5,712 nucleotides of DNA. Origin: Phycisphaeraceae bacterium. Lineage in GTDB: Bacteria > Planctomycetota > Phycisphaerae > Phycisphaerales > Phycisphaeraceae. This document shows positions 1 through 5,453 of this stretch, one piece after another. How positions within the stretch are numbered: position 1 is the first letter of the stretch; the number at the start of each line of letters is the position of its first letter. The DNA lies in assembly GCA_020850375.1 (NCBI GenBank), contig JADZET010000476.1, positions 1 to 5,712 on the forward strand, in the 5' to 3' direction. Both the position numbers and the translations under genes were made by a program. The notes below the pieces were generated by a model. That model saw only the letters and a list, made by a program, of their open reading frames with translations. It did not search any database and had not been told where the DNA came from.

Positions 1-184
1 AGAACAGGGCACGAAAACGCTCGGGATCGCCCTCGCCCATCGCGGCGTACTGATCGATGATCCGTTGGATCTTCTGCGACTCAGCCTGGACATTCATGGT
101 CGTTTCCTTGGGACAATGGCAGCCTCCGGTGAGCACCATCACCAAGAGTGCTGCCATCGCGCATGCGTGGAGGTTGTGTGGCAT
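1..184 (-). CDS. Putative lipoprotein, N-terminal part (3' end beyond window)
   Basis: This is an open frame of 61 codons running off the left edge. The N-terminus reads MPHNLHACAMAALLVMVLTGGC: a short polar stretch, a hydrophobic core (residues 9-18) and a lipobox-like LTGGC with Cys22 as the probable lipidated residue. That suggests a signal-peptidase-II lipoprotein anchored to a membrane. The n-region has histidines but no Lys or Arg, which is atypical. The mature part includes IQRIIDQYAAMGEGDPERF followed by RALF, which resembles the first helix of SnoaL/DUF4440 (NTF2-like) proteins; this is a weak inference. The start at 184 was chosen because AGGAAA lies 10-11 bases upstream and the hydrophobic segment is in frame. 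Met10 (157) is an alternative start. Met30 (97) would lose the signal peptide. The gene begins 13 bases after the stop of the upstream minus-strand gene, and its ribosome binding site overlaps that TAG stop, so translational coupling in one operon is likely. Confidence 0.6.
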   Translation of the reverse strand, partial: MPHNLHACAMAALLVMVLTGGCHCPKETTMNVQAESQKIQRIIDQYAAMGEGDPERFRALF

Positions 185-197
185 GGGGCCTGATTTC

Positions 198-869
198 CTA
201 ATCCCATTTCTCCGCCGCATTGGAGGCAAGATTCCCGCTTAGCGGCTCCTCGTACTCCTGCCGCAAGCTGTTGGCCAGGGGCAGCGATTCGAGAAGTGTT
301 ACCGACAGTTCGTGTGTGGTCAGCATCTCCTCACCCGGCGCCAGCGTCGACTCGGGGTGCGGACGCAGGTCCGTCGCTGCATCGGAGACCTGCACCTCGT
401 AGAGATAACCGTTCTTCTGGCCATCGTGCACGATCTCGATCCGACGGAGGTTCTGCCCGCTATTCTCGTGAACCTGCAGGGACACGTTCCGCGGCCGGTG
501 AGCGAACGCCCGGGCCAGCTCGAGGACGGGCGTCACGGCTGAACCTGCTCGCAAGTGGTCGAGCACCTGATCGCTGCCGTGAAACCACCTTGCCGGGGGA
601 TCCACGCGCAGCGGCGGCGCGGACGCCTCGACGCGCTCCTTGAGTTTCTCCCAACTGACGAAGCCGTAATTCAGCGCCAGGGCGTATTGCGCCTCATGCA
701 GCGCCACCTTGGCGGCGAAGATCTCCGCATCGCCGGCCCGGCTGAACTGGGCCAGCCTCCGCAGCGTGGGCAGGACGCTGGCGTCACGCTCCCGATAGGC
801 GTGCAGGATCGCCTTGGCCTCTTTACGCAGATGATCCATCGTCGGACGTGGGGGCAAAGAACGAGGCAT
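198..869 (-). CDS. Protein with ankyrin-type helical N-terminal module, unknown C-terminal domain
   Basis: The protein has 223 residues. Residues 14-82 form a helical module with LRKEAKAIL (14-22), an L-R-R-L core (36-39), the signature ALHEAQYALALNYGF (56-70) and W73. This pattern is familiar from the N-termini of ankyrin-repeat-type proteins of planctomycetes and acidobacteria, but no ankyrin repeats follow. By hand count 35 of the first 82 residues match the neighbouring paralog (1221-2540) without a gap. Residues 83-223 are unrelated to that paralog and I do not recognise them. They look like a small beta-rich domain (LRRIEIVHDG, GYLYEVQVSD) with an acidic helical tail. There is no signal peptide or membrane segment, so it is probably cytoplasmic. 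The start at 869 is fixed by GGAAAGGAAGG with a 5-base spacer. That site can be sequestered by the upstream leader, so initiation is probably regulated. The stop overlaps the ribosome binding site of the lipoprotein gene that follows. Function unknown. Confidence 0.8.
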   Translation of the reverse strand: MPRSLPPRPTMDHLRKEAKAILHAYRERDASVLPTLRRLAQFSRAGDAEIFAAKVALHEAQYALALNYGFVSWEKLKERVEASAPPLRVDPPARWFHGSDQVLDHLRAGSAVTPVLELARAFAHRPRNVSLQVHENSGQNLRRIEIVHDGQKNGYLYEVQVSDAATDLRPHPESTLAPGEEMLTTHELSVTLLESLPLANSLRQEYEEPLSGNLASNAAEKWD

Positions 870-991
870 AGAGACCTTCCTTTCCAGATCGCCCAGAGCC
901 TGCCTGCACGGGCGGAAAAGAAGGTGAAGAGGCTATGTCGAGAAGGTGGCCTAAAGCCTTCCCGCAGGCCGGGCGGCGTCCTTCAACGCCG
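870..991 (-). promoter_or_regulatory. Structured 5' leader (copy 1) with sequestered Shine-Dalgarno
   Basis: This is the probable untranslated leader of the 223-residue gene, about 120 nt, described in transcript order. Hairpin P1 is CGGCGT (991-986) / ACGCCG (979-974) with loop TGAAGG. P2 is CCCG (973-970) / CGGG (964-961). P3 is GGCT (958-955) / GGCC (951-948), with GAA/TTC (961-959, 944-942) extending below an ACC bulge. P4 pairs ACCTTCTTTTCC (925-914) with the Shine-Dalgarno region GGAAAGGAAGGT (885-874): 12 contiguous pairs including one G-U. It is capped by GCCC (913-910) / GGGC (894-891) across a 5-base bulge. A second pyrimidine tract, ACCTTCT (947-941), and the purine tract GGGAAGG (963-957) offer competing pairings. 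The same architecture recurs at 2541-2664. I recognise no known riboswitch class. A translational switch, RNA thermometer or protein-binding leader are all possible. Confidence 0.6.
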
Positions 992-997
992 ACTACC

Positions 998-1026
998 ATT
1001 GTGCATCTGCACAGAAGTATTGTCAA
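998..1026 (-). promoter_or_regulatory. Promoter of the 223-residue gene
   Basis: A perfect -35 hexamer, TTGACA (1026-1021), is followed by a 17-base spacer and CACAAT (1003-998) as the -10 element. This is a sigma-70-type layout. Transcription would begin near 991, just at the first leader hairpin. The same two hexamers, with the following GG, occur before the paralog at 2670-2697 although the spacer bases differ. Conservation of the hexamers against a diverged spacer supports a real promoter. Confidence 0.65.
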
Positions 1027-1105
1027 GCTCTTTTACCGTCAATGCCGCTGTGATCTTGCTGAGGCTGCTGGTCATCACCGCTGCCATGCCAGGACGCACC
1101 TACCC

Positions 1106-1177
1106 AACCTTGTGGCGCACGAGCAGCCGGCCCCGTGCTTTTGGCACCAAGCCCGGGCTGCTCGTGCGGTCAAGGTT
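1106..1177. repeat. Large imperfect palindrome between the two minus-strand genes
   Basis: Nested inverted repeats lie here: AACCTTG (1106-1112) with CAAGGTT (1171-1177), then 13 perfect pairs between 1116-1128 and 1156-1168. Inside are GGC (1129-1131) / GCC (1151-1153) and GTGC (1135-1138) / GCAC (1144-1147). The hairpin begins 44 bases past the stop of the 439-residue gene and 80 bases before the next promoter, a natural place to end transcription. No T-tract follows on either strand, so a canonical intrinsic terminator is not supported. A REP-like element or a 3' stabilising hairpin fits as well. The flanks 1027-1105 and 1178-1220 show nothing I can interpret. Confidence 0.6.
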
Positions 1178-1220
1178 TCTGGCCAGCTACCACGTCACGG
1201 CCATGGCTGACGCTTCGTCC

Positions 1221-2540
1221 TTACCACGCCGTCAATGCCTTGGCCATGTCGTCCGCCGCCGCGGCCAGGCAGTTGCGAACCGGCAGGAGCACGTGAATCA
1301 CGTGCTCCTCCTGCCGTGCTGGATCGCCCATGATGGTGGCGTAGCTCTCCGGGCCTTTGTCGGCCAAAGCCGGCGTCAGCAGGCGCACGATACCATCGTA
1401 TTGGCCCGCGGCCTCACGCAGTAGCATTGTCGCTGATGGTGGTGCACCCTCGGCCATCCGACACAGATCCTCGGCGGCCGCCCTGGCGCCCTCGAATGTC
1501 GGCAGAGCCGTCTGCCTGGCCATGGAAACACTGTGATCGTTCCCCTGCCACCGCTCAGCGTCGTAAGGCACCTGCCTCATCGCGGCGATCCAGGCGTCCA
1601 TCGCGGCCAGGCCGAACAGCACGCCACGCGAGCCGGGCACGAAGGCTGCTCCCCGGTTGTGAATCCGCTCGACAGCCCGTTGCAGCACGAGCTTGCGAAT
1701 ATCACCGGCCGGCGATGAACCCTCGGCACGCAGCACCCAGCCATCGCGGATGTGGGTGATCAGGTTGTCCGACCGGCCATTGGGGCCGGCCCCGAGGATC
1801 GTGCCGTCGCTTCGGGCCTCGACGATCAACCCCCAGTCGCACCAGAGAAGCCCACGTGCTCCCGCCCACTCGCCGCAGGACACCACCACCTCCCCCGCCT
1901 GCAGTGCGTGACTGAGGTATGACGCCGCCGGCTTGGCGTAGTACTCACGCAGCCAGAGTTCTTCTTCCTTAGGGTCTTTGGGCATGGGTGGGATGTCGGC
2001 CAGATCGTGATAGTCCGGGAACGGCCGCACGCTCACACCGGCGGCAAGGGCGATGACGTCCAGGCAACGCTCACGGCCCTGAACCTGCCAATGTCCTCGC
2101 GTCGGCTCGCACGGTCGGATGTCGGGTGCGAAGGCGTTGCCGGACCAGAAATAGGTTGTGCGGTAGTCAAACGACTTGCCAAACAATTCCAGGGCCGCGG
2201 ACACCGCCAATGAGAAGGTGTCCTGACGCAGGCGATCGCCCGTGATGCTCACCCCGGCAGCGCGTCCATCCCGGAACACCACCGCCTCGTCCAGCGTCTT
2301 GACATGGCGCATCATGTCATCCCAGTTCGCAAATCCATACTCCATGGCCAGCGCAAACTGAGCCTCGTGCAGCTCGACCGGTGCGGCCAACATCTGAACA
2401 TCGGTCGAATCACGAAAGCGTCGCAACCGGCGCAGCACGGCACACACGCCTGGCTCACCGCGTCGTTGTGCCTTGAGCAGGTCCTTGGCTTCTTCCTTGA
2501 GGTAACGCAGGCTCGGCTTGTTGGGCAGAGTACGAGACAT
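1221..2540 (-). CDS. Ankyrin-type N-terminal module fused to a BtrH/C39-like C-terminal region (putative)
   Basis: The protein has 439 residues. Residues 10-80 carry the helical module shared with the 198-869 gene: LKEEAKDLL (14-22), HEAQFALAMEYGF (58-70), W73. Residues 108-145 (TFSLAVSAALELFG, then DYRTTYFWSGNAF) and 205-265 (a beta-rich stretch with GEVVVSCGEW, LLWCDWGLIVEA and GTILGAGPNG) recall the N- and middle parts of BtrH/C39-like cysteine-peptidase folds. Residues 285-390 (GLAAMDAWIAAMR, REAAGQYDGIVRLL) resemble the helical tail of such proteins. This assignment is from memory of sequence style and is tentative. No Cys stands in the expected helix near 110-115 (Ser110, Ser114), so it may be catalytically inactive or a binding protein. 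There is no signal peptide. The start at 2540 was chosen over upstream in-frame ATGs (2558 and 2609) because GGAAAGGAAGG lies 5 bases before it, exactly as in the paralog, and the upstream ATGs fall in the structured leader. Confidence 0.75.
   Translation of the reverse strand: MSRTLPNKPSLRYLKEEAKDLLKAQRRGEPGVCAVLRRLRRFRDSTDVQMLAAPVELHEAQFALAMEYGFANWDDMMRHVKTLDEAVVFRDGRAAGVSITGDRLRQDTFSLAVSAALELFGKSFDYRTTYFWSGNAFAPDIRPCEPTRGHWQVQGRERCLDVIALAAGVSVRPFPDYHDLADIPPMPKDPKEEELWLREYYAKPAASYLSHALQAGEVVVSCGEWAGARGLLWCDWGLIVEARSDGTILGAGPNGRSDNLITHIRDGWVLRAEGSSPAGDIRKLVLQRAVERIHNRGAAFVPGSRGVLFGLAAMDAWIAAMRQVPYDAERWQGNDHSVSMARQTALPTFEGARAAAEDLCRMAEGAPPSATMLLREAAGQYDGIVRLLTPALADKGPESYATIMGDPARQEEHVIHVLLPVRNCLAAAADDMAKALTAW
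1281..1316 (-). repeat. Intragenic hairpin near the 3' end of the 439-residue gene
   Basis: On the minus strand the codons for RQEEHVIHVLLP form CGGCAGGAG-gag-CACGTG, loop ATT, CACGTG-CTCCTGCCG. This is a 15-bp stem interrupted only by a 3-base bulge, with a three-base loop. It sits 58-93 bases upstream of the stop codon and ahead of the larger palindrome at 1106-1177. The palindrome is plain in the sequence; a role in mRNA stability or translation is only inference. Confidence 0.6.
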
Positions 2541-2664
2541 GACAACCTTCCTTTCCATAGCGCCCGTGGCCTGCACGTTCGGGCAGAAAAGAAGGTTCGG
2601 CACGTTCACACGCGGAAGGTGGATTCAATCCTTCCCGCAGGCCGGGCGGCGTCCTTCAACGCCG
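2541..2664 (-). promoter_or_regulatory. Structured 5' leader (copy 2) with sequestered Shine-Dalgarno
   Basis: This is the leader of the 439-residue gene and the homologue of 870-991. Transcript positions 2664-2630 are identical over 35 bases to 991-957. P1 can extend to 8 bp (2666-2659 with 2652-2645, loop TGAAGG). P2 is CCCG/CGGG (2646-2643, 2637-2634). P3 is GGAT (2631-2628) / ATCC (2624-2621) with loop TGA, plus GGAA/TTCC (2635-2632, 2617-2614) beneath an ACC bulge. P4 pairs AACCTTCTTTTCT (2597-2585) with GGAAAGGAAGGTT (2556-2544): 13 pairs including two G-U. It is capped by GCCCG (2584-2580) / CGGGC (2566-2562), with the bulge GCTAT at the same place as GATCT in copy 1. Substitutions relative to copy 1 mostly keep the pairs. 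Confidence 0.6.
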
Positions 2665-2669
2665 CCGCC

Positions 2670-2697
2670 ATTGTGCCACCATGAGGAACGGTGTCAA
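2670..2697 (-). promoter_or_regulatory. Promoter of the 439-residue gene
   Basis: TTGACA (2697-2692), a 16-base spacer and CACAAT (2675-2670) make a sigma-70-type promoter. It has the same hexamers as the paralog's promoter at 998-1026. The predicted start near 2663 places the first leader hairpin at the very 5' end of the transcript. The promoter lies within the 5' flank of the divergent plus-strand glycosidase operon, 76 bases before its first ATG. Confidence 0.6.
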
Positions 2698-2773
2698 GGG
2701 CTCAGTCGATTGGCATGGGAAGCGGATCAATGGTAAGGATGCATCGGGTATTCTCCAAAGGAGCCGAGCCAGC

Positions 2774-4093
2774 ATGTCCCCAGCCGGTGCCGACACTTCC
2801 CGTAGCAGTCATTTCCCCCGTTATCCGCTCAAAAGCAGCGACAATCACCGTTATCTCGTTGATCAGAACGATCGCCCCGTCCTGGTGCATGGCGACTCGC
2901 CTTGGTCGCTGATCGTCGGCCCCACGCCGGAGGAAGCGGACCTCTACCTCAGGGACCGCGCCGCCAAGGGCTTCAACACGCTGCTGGTCAACCTCATCGA
3001 GCACAAGTTCACGCCCAACGCGCCGCAGAACTTCCGGGGCGACGCGCCCTTCACGACACCGGGCGATTTCACCACGCCCAACGAGAAGTATTTCCAGCAT
3101 GCCGACTGGGTCATCCGCCGGGCCGGCGAGCTGGGGATTCAGATCCTGCTGGACGTCTGCTTCCTGGGCTTCGACGGCGGCGATCAGGGCTGGTACGTGG
3201 ACGTGCTGGCCAATGGGCCGCGGCGCTGCGCCGAGTTCGGCCGCTACGTGGCCGAGCGATACAAGAGCTTCGACAACATCCTGTGGGTCATCGGCGGGGA
3301 CAAGAACCTCGATAAGGAACGCGACGCCATGGTGGCCATGGGCGACGCGATCCGCGCCGTCGACGCCCGTCACCTCTGCACGGGCCACATGGTCCAGGGC
3401 ACCTCGCCGCTGGACCCTACCAGGGCGTTTGGTGATATGCCGTGGATCGACCTGAACAACGTGTACTACAGCGAGGTGGTGCACTCGCGTTGCATACACG
3501 CCTACTACCACCAGCCGGCGATCCCGTTCATCCTGATCGAGTCGACCTACGAGGGCGAGCACAACGCCAGCCGCGTGCAGATCCGCCGGCAGGCGTACTG
3601 GGCGCTGCTTCGGGGCGCGTGCGGCCAGGTCTTCGGCAATCGGCCGATCTGGCTGTTCGATCCCGGCTGGCGGGAGGCGCTTGATTCGCCGGGCTCGGTG
3701 GCCATGACTCACCTCCGCAGACTCTTCGAGAGCCGGCCGTGGTGGGAGCTTGTCCCCGACGATGGCCACAAGGTCGTCACCGATGGCCTCGGTGAGTTCC
3801 GCGGGATGGACTACGTCTCGGCCGCGGTGACCGCCGACGGCTCGTGCCTGATGGCCTACATGCCCTCGGCCCGGACGATCGCGGTTGACACGTCCAGACT
3901 CTCCGGCGACAAAGCCGATGTCTGGTGGTTCAATCCCCGCTGCGGCGAGGTCGAGGCGGGCAAGCCTCTGATCGGCAAAGGCGAGAAGTGGCTGACGCCG
4001 CCGGACTCGCCGGCGGATCATGGGGATTGGGTGGTCGTCGTGGATGACATCGCCAAGGGCCGGCCCGCGCCGGACGGCATGAGACTCGGTTAA
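2774..4093 (+). CDS. Apiosidase-like DUF4038 (GH140-type) glycoside hydrolase
   Basis: The protein has 439 residues. Residues 15-335 form the DUF4038 apiosidase-like TIM barrel: RPVLVHGDSPWSLI (34-47), GFNTLLVNLIEH (66-77), the FTTPGDFTTPNEKYF segment (93-107), ILWVIGGDKN (169-178) and PFILIESTYEGEHN (251-264). By analogy with GH140 family members, Asp176 and Glu256 are the probable catalytic acids. Residues 341-425 (MAYMPS, VDTSRLSG, WWFNPRCGEVEAG, DWVVVVDD) match the small C-terminal beta domain annotated as a putative collagen-binding domain in this family. GH140 enzymes release apiose in rhamnogalacturonan-II breakdown; the substrate here is not determined. No signal peptide is visible, so it is probably cytoplasmic. 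The start at 2774 is preceded by AAAGGAG (2757-2763). The in-frame ATG at 2681 would overlap the divergent promoter and has no family counterpart. This is the first gene of a likely three-gene operon. Confidence 0.88.
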   Translation: MSPAGADTSRSSHFPRYPLKSSDNHRYLVDQNDRPVLVHGDSPWSLIVGPTPEEADLYLRDRAAKGFNTLLVNLIEHKFTPNAPQNFRGDAPFTTPGDFTTPNEKYFQHADWVIRRAGELGIQILLDVCFLGFDGGDQGWYVDVLANGPRRCAEFGRYVAERYKSFDNILWVIGGDKNLDKERDAMVAMGDAIRAVDARHLCTGHMVQGTSPLDPTRAFGDMPWIDLNNVYYSEVVHSRCIHAYYHQPAIPFILIESTYEGEHNASRVQIRRQAYWALLRGACGQVFGNRPIWLFDPGWREALDSPGSVAMTHLRRLFESRPWWELVPDDGHKVVTDGLGEFRGMDYVSAAVTADGSCLMAYMPSARTIAVDTSRLSGDKADVWWFNPRCGEVEAGKPLIGKGEKWLTPPDSPADHGDWVVVVDDIAKGRPAPDGMRLG

Positions 4094-4103
4094 GGGAGAC
4101 GCC

Positions 4104-5411
4104 ATGAGCGATCAAGTATGGGACGTCAACAAGGTCCGCTACCCGCTGAAGATCAGCGCCAGCCGCCGCTACTTCGTCGATCAGGACGACAAGCCAGTCC
4201 TCGTCCAGGGCGACTCCCCCTGGTCGCTGATCGTCGGCCCGTCCCCGGAGGAGGCCGAGCTTTACATGGCCAACCGGAGAGACAGGGGCTTCAACGCGAT
4301 CATCGTCAACCTGATCGAGCACCACTTCACCACCGACGCGCCGAACAACTACCGCGGCGTCGGCCCCTTCACAACGAAGGGCGATTTCAGCACACCCAAC
4401 GAGGAATATTTCAGGCACGCCGACTGGGTCGTCGAGACGGCCGCCCGTTATGGCCTGCAAGTCTTCCTCGCCCCGGTCTTCGTCGGCTACCACGGCGGCG
4501 AGCACGGCTGGGAGAAGGAGATGGTCGCCTGCGGCCCGGAGAAGTGCCTCGCGTACGGCCGCTACGTCGGCCGGCGGTATCGCAAATACGACCACATCTT
4601 CTGGCACATGTCCTGCGACCAGGACCCGACGATCGCCATGCGCGAAGTCCACGCCATGGCCGAGGGCGTCAAGGCCGAAGACCCCCGCCACCTCATGACC
4701 ACCCTGACCGCCCCAGAAAGCTCCGCTCAGGGCATCTTCCCCGGGGCGAGTTGGCTCGACGTCAACGCGACCTATTCCTACAAGCTCGTGCACGACTGCC
4801 TGCGGCGCGATTACCAGTTCGAGCCGACCAAGCCCTTCGTGCTCATCGAGTCGACCTACGAGAACGAGCACAACGCCAGCGCCGTGCAGATGCGCCGCCA
4901 GGCCTACTGGGCGATCCTCTGCGGCGCGTGCGGCCAGTTCATGGGCAACTACCCCATCTGGCAGTTCAGCCAGGGCTGGCAGCAGGCGATGGACCACCGC
5001 GGCGCGTCGGACATGAGCCACCACCGCCGGTTCTTCGAGAGCCGGCCGTGGTGGACGCTCGAGCCGACCAAGCATCGTTCGGTCCTCACCCGCGGCCTGG
5101 GCGAGTGCCACGGCCTGGACTACCTGGCCACCGCGCTGACGGCCGACGGCTCAACCCTGATGGCCTACATGCCGACCCCCCGGAAGCTGATGCTTGACAC
5201 CAGCAAGCTCACCGGCGAGAGCTTCCACGTCTGGTGGTTCAACCCGCGCACCGGCGAGTCGATCACCGGCGGCGTGCTTCCCGCCCGCAGCATGTGCCCC
5301 CTCTGGCCCCCGCCCGATACTGCCAGAGATGACGACTGGGCCCTGATCGTCGACGATGCGGCGAAAGACCTCCCCGCCCCAGGCAAGGTCATCTGGACAT
5401 CACGTGATTGA
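4104..5411 (+). CDS. Second apiosidase-like DUF4038 (GH140-type) paralog
   Basis: The protein has 435 residues and is a tandem paralog of the gene at 2774-4093, colinear from residue 12 onward. Shared blocks include GDSPWSLIVGP (36-46), NLIEH (69-73), FVLIESTYENEHNAS (245-259), RRQAYWAIL (264-272) and FESRPWW (311-317). Glu249 matches Glu256 of the partner. The other catalytic position lies in IFWHMSCDQD (165-174): Asp172 is retained but the usual GGD loop is SCD, suggesting a different substrate or linkage. Residues 335-420 form the C-terminal beta domain (AYMPTPRK, WWFNPRTGES, DWALIVDD). There is no signal peptide. The gene starts 10 bases after the partner's stop. Its ribosome binding site AAGGGAG (4092-4098) overlaps that stop codon, so coupled translation is likely. 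The two enzymes probably act on related parts of one imported glycan, or form a hetero-oligomer. Confidence 0.87.
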   Translation: MSDQVWDVNKVRYPLKISASRRYFVDQDDKPVLVQGDSPWSLIVGPSPEEAELYMANRRDRGFNAIIVNLIEHHFTTDAPNNYRGVGPFTTKGDFSTPNEEYFRHADWVVETAARYGLQVFLAPVFVGYHGGEHGWEKEMVACGPEKCLAYGRYVGRRYRKYDHIFWHMSCDQDPTIAMREVHAMAEGVKAEDPRHLMTTLTAPESSAQGIFPGASWLDVNATYSYKLVHDCLRRDYQFEPTKPFVLIESTYENEHNASAVQMRRQAYWAILCGACGQFMGNYPIWQFSQGWQQAMDHRGASDMSHHRRFFESRPWWTLEPTKHRSVLTRGLGECHGLDYLATALTADGSTLMAYMPTPRKLMLDTSKLTGESFHVWWFNPRTGESITGGVLPARSMCPLWPPPDTARDDDWALIVDDAAKDLPAPGKVIWTSRD

Positions 5412-5453
5412 ACGGACAAATACCTCACCCCTGATCCCCTACAGGAATCCGAC

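Noticed and set aside
957..991. The palindromic leader block as an integron attC site
   Set aside because: It contains GTTGAAG and CTTCAAC, which miss the GTTRRRY/RYYYAAC boxes. The sites lie at promoters rather than at gene 3' ends, and no integrase is present.
1102..1177. The larger palindrome as an attC site (ACCCAAC fits RYYYAAC)
   Set aside because: The other end reads GTTTCTG and does not fit GTTRRRY.
935..1210. Plus-strand frame encoding FPQAGRRPSTP, repeated in another frame at 2518-2736
   Set aside because: The shared peptide is only a by-product of the identical 35-nt leader block read on the opposite strand. Outside that block the two translations do not match.
1036..1239. 11-base direct repeat CCGTCAATGCC at 1036-1046 and 1229-1239
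   Set aside because: A few 11-base matches are expected by chance in a window of this size, and nothing between the copies looks like a mobile element.
2601..2668. Upstream ORF starting ATGGCGGCGGCG in the leader of the 439-residue gene
   Set aside because: Its ATG begins inside or next to the -10 element, before the expected transcription start, and the matching frame in copy 1 is not conserved.
2710..2739. Possible plus-strand promoter TTGGCA with TAAGGA 18 bases on, before the first glycosidase
   Set aside because: The -10 match is poor and no independent support is visible, so the operon's promoter is left unassigned.
2702..4105. A 467-codon open frame antisense to the first glycosidase, and a similar 393-codon frame at 3930-5111
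   Set aside because: Both are mirror images of GC-rich codon bias in strongly recognisable DUF4038 genes. Their translations are low-complexity Ala/Val/Arg-rich and resemble no family I know.
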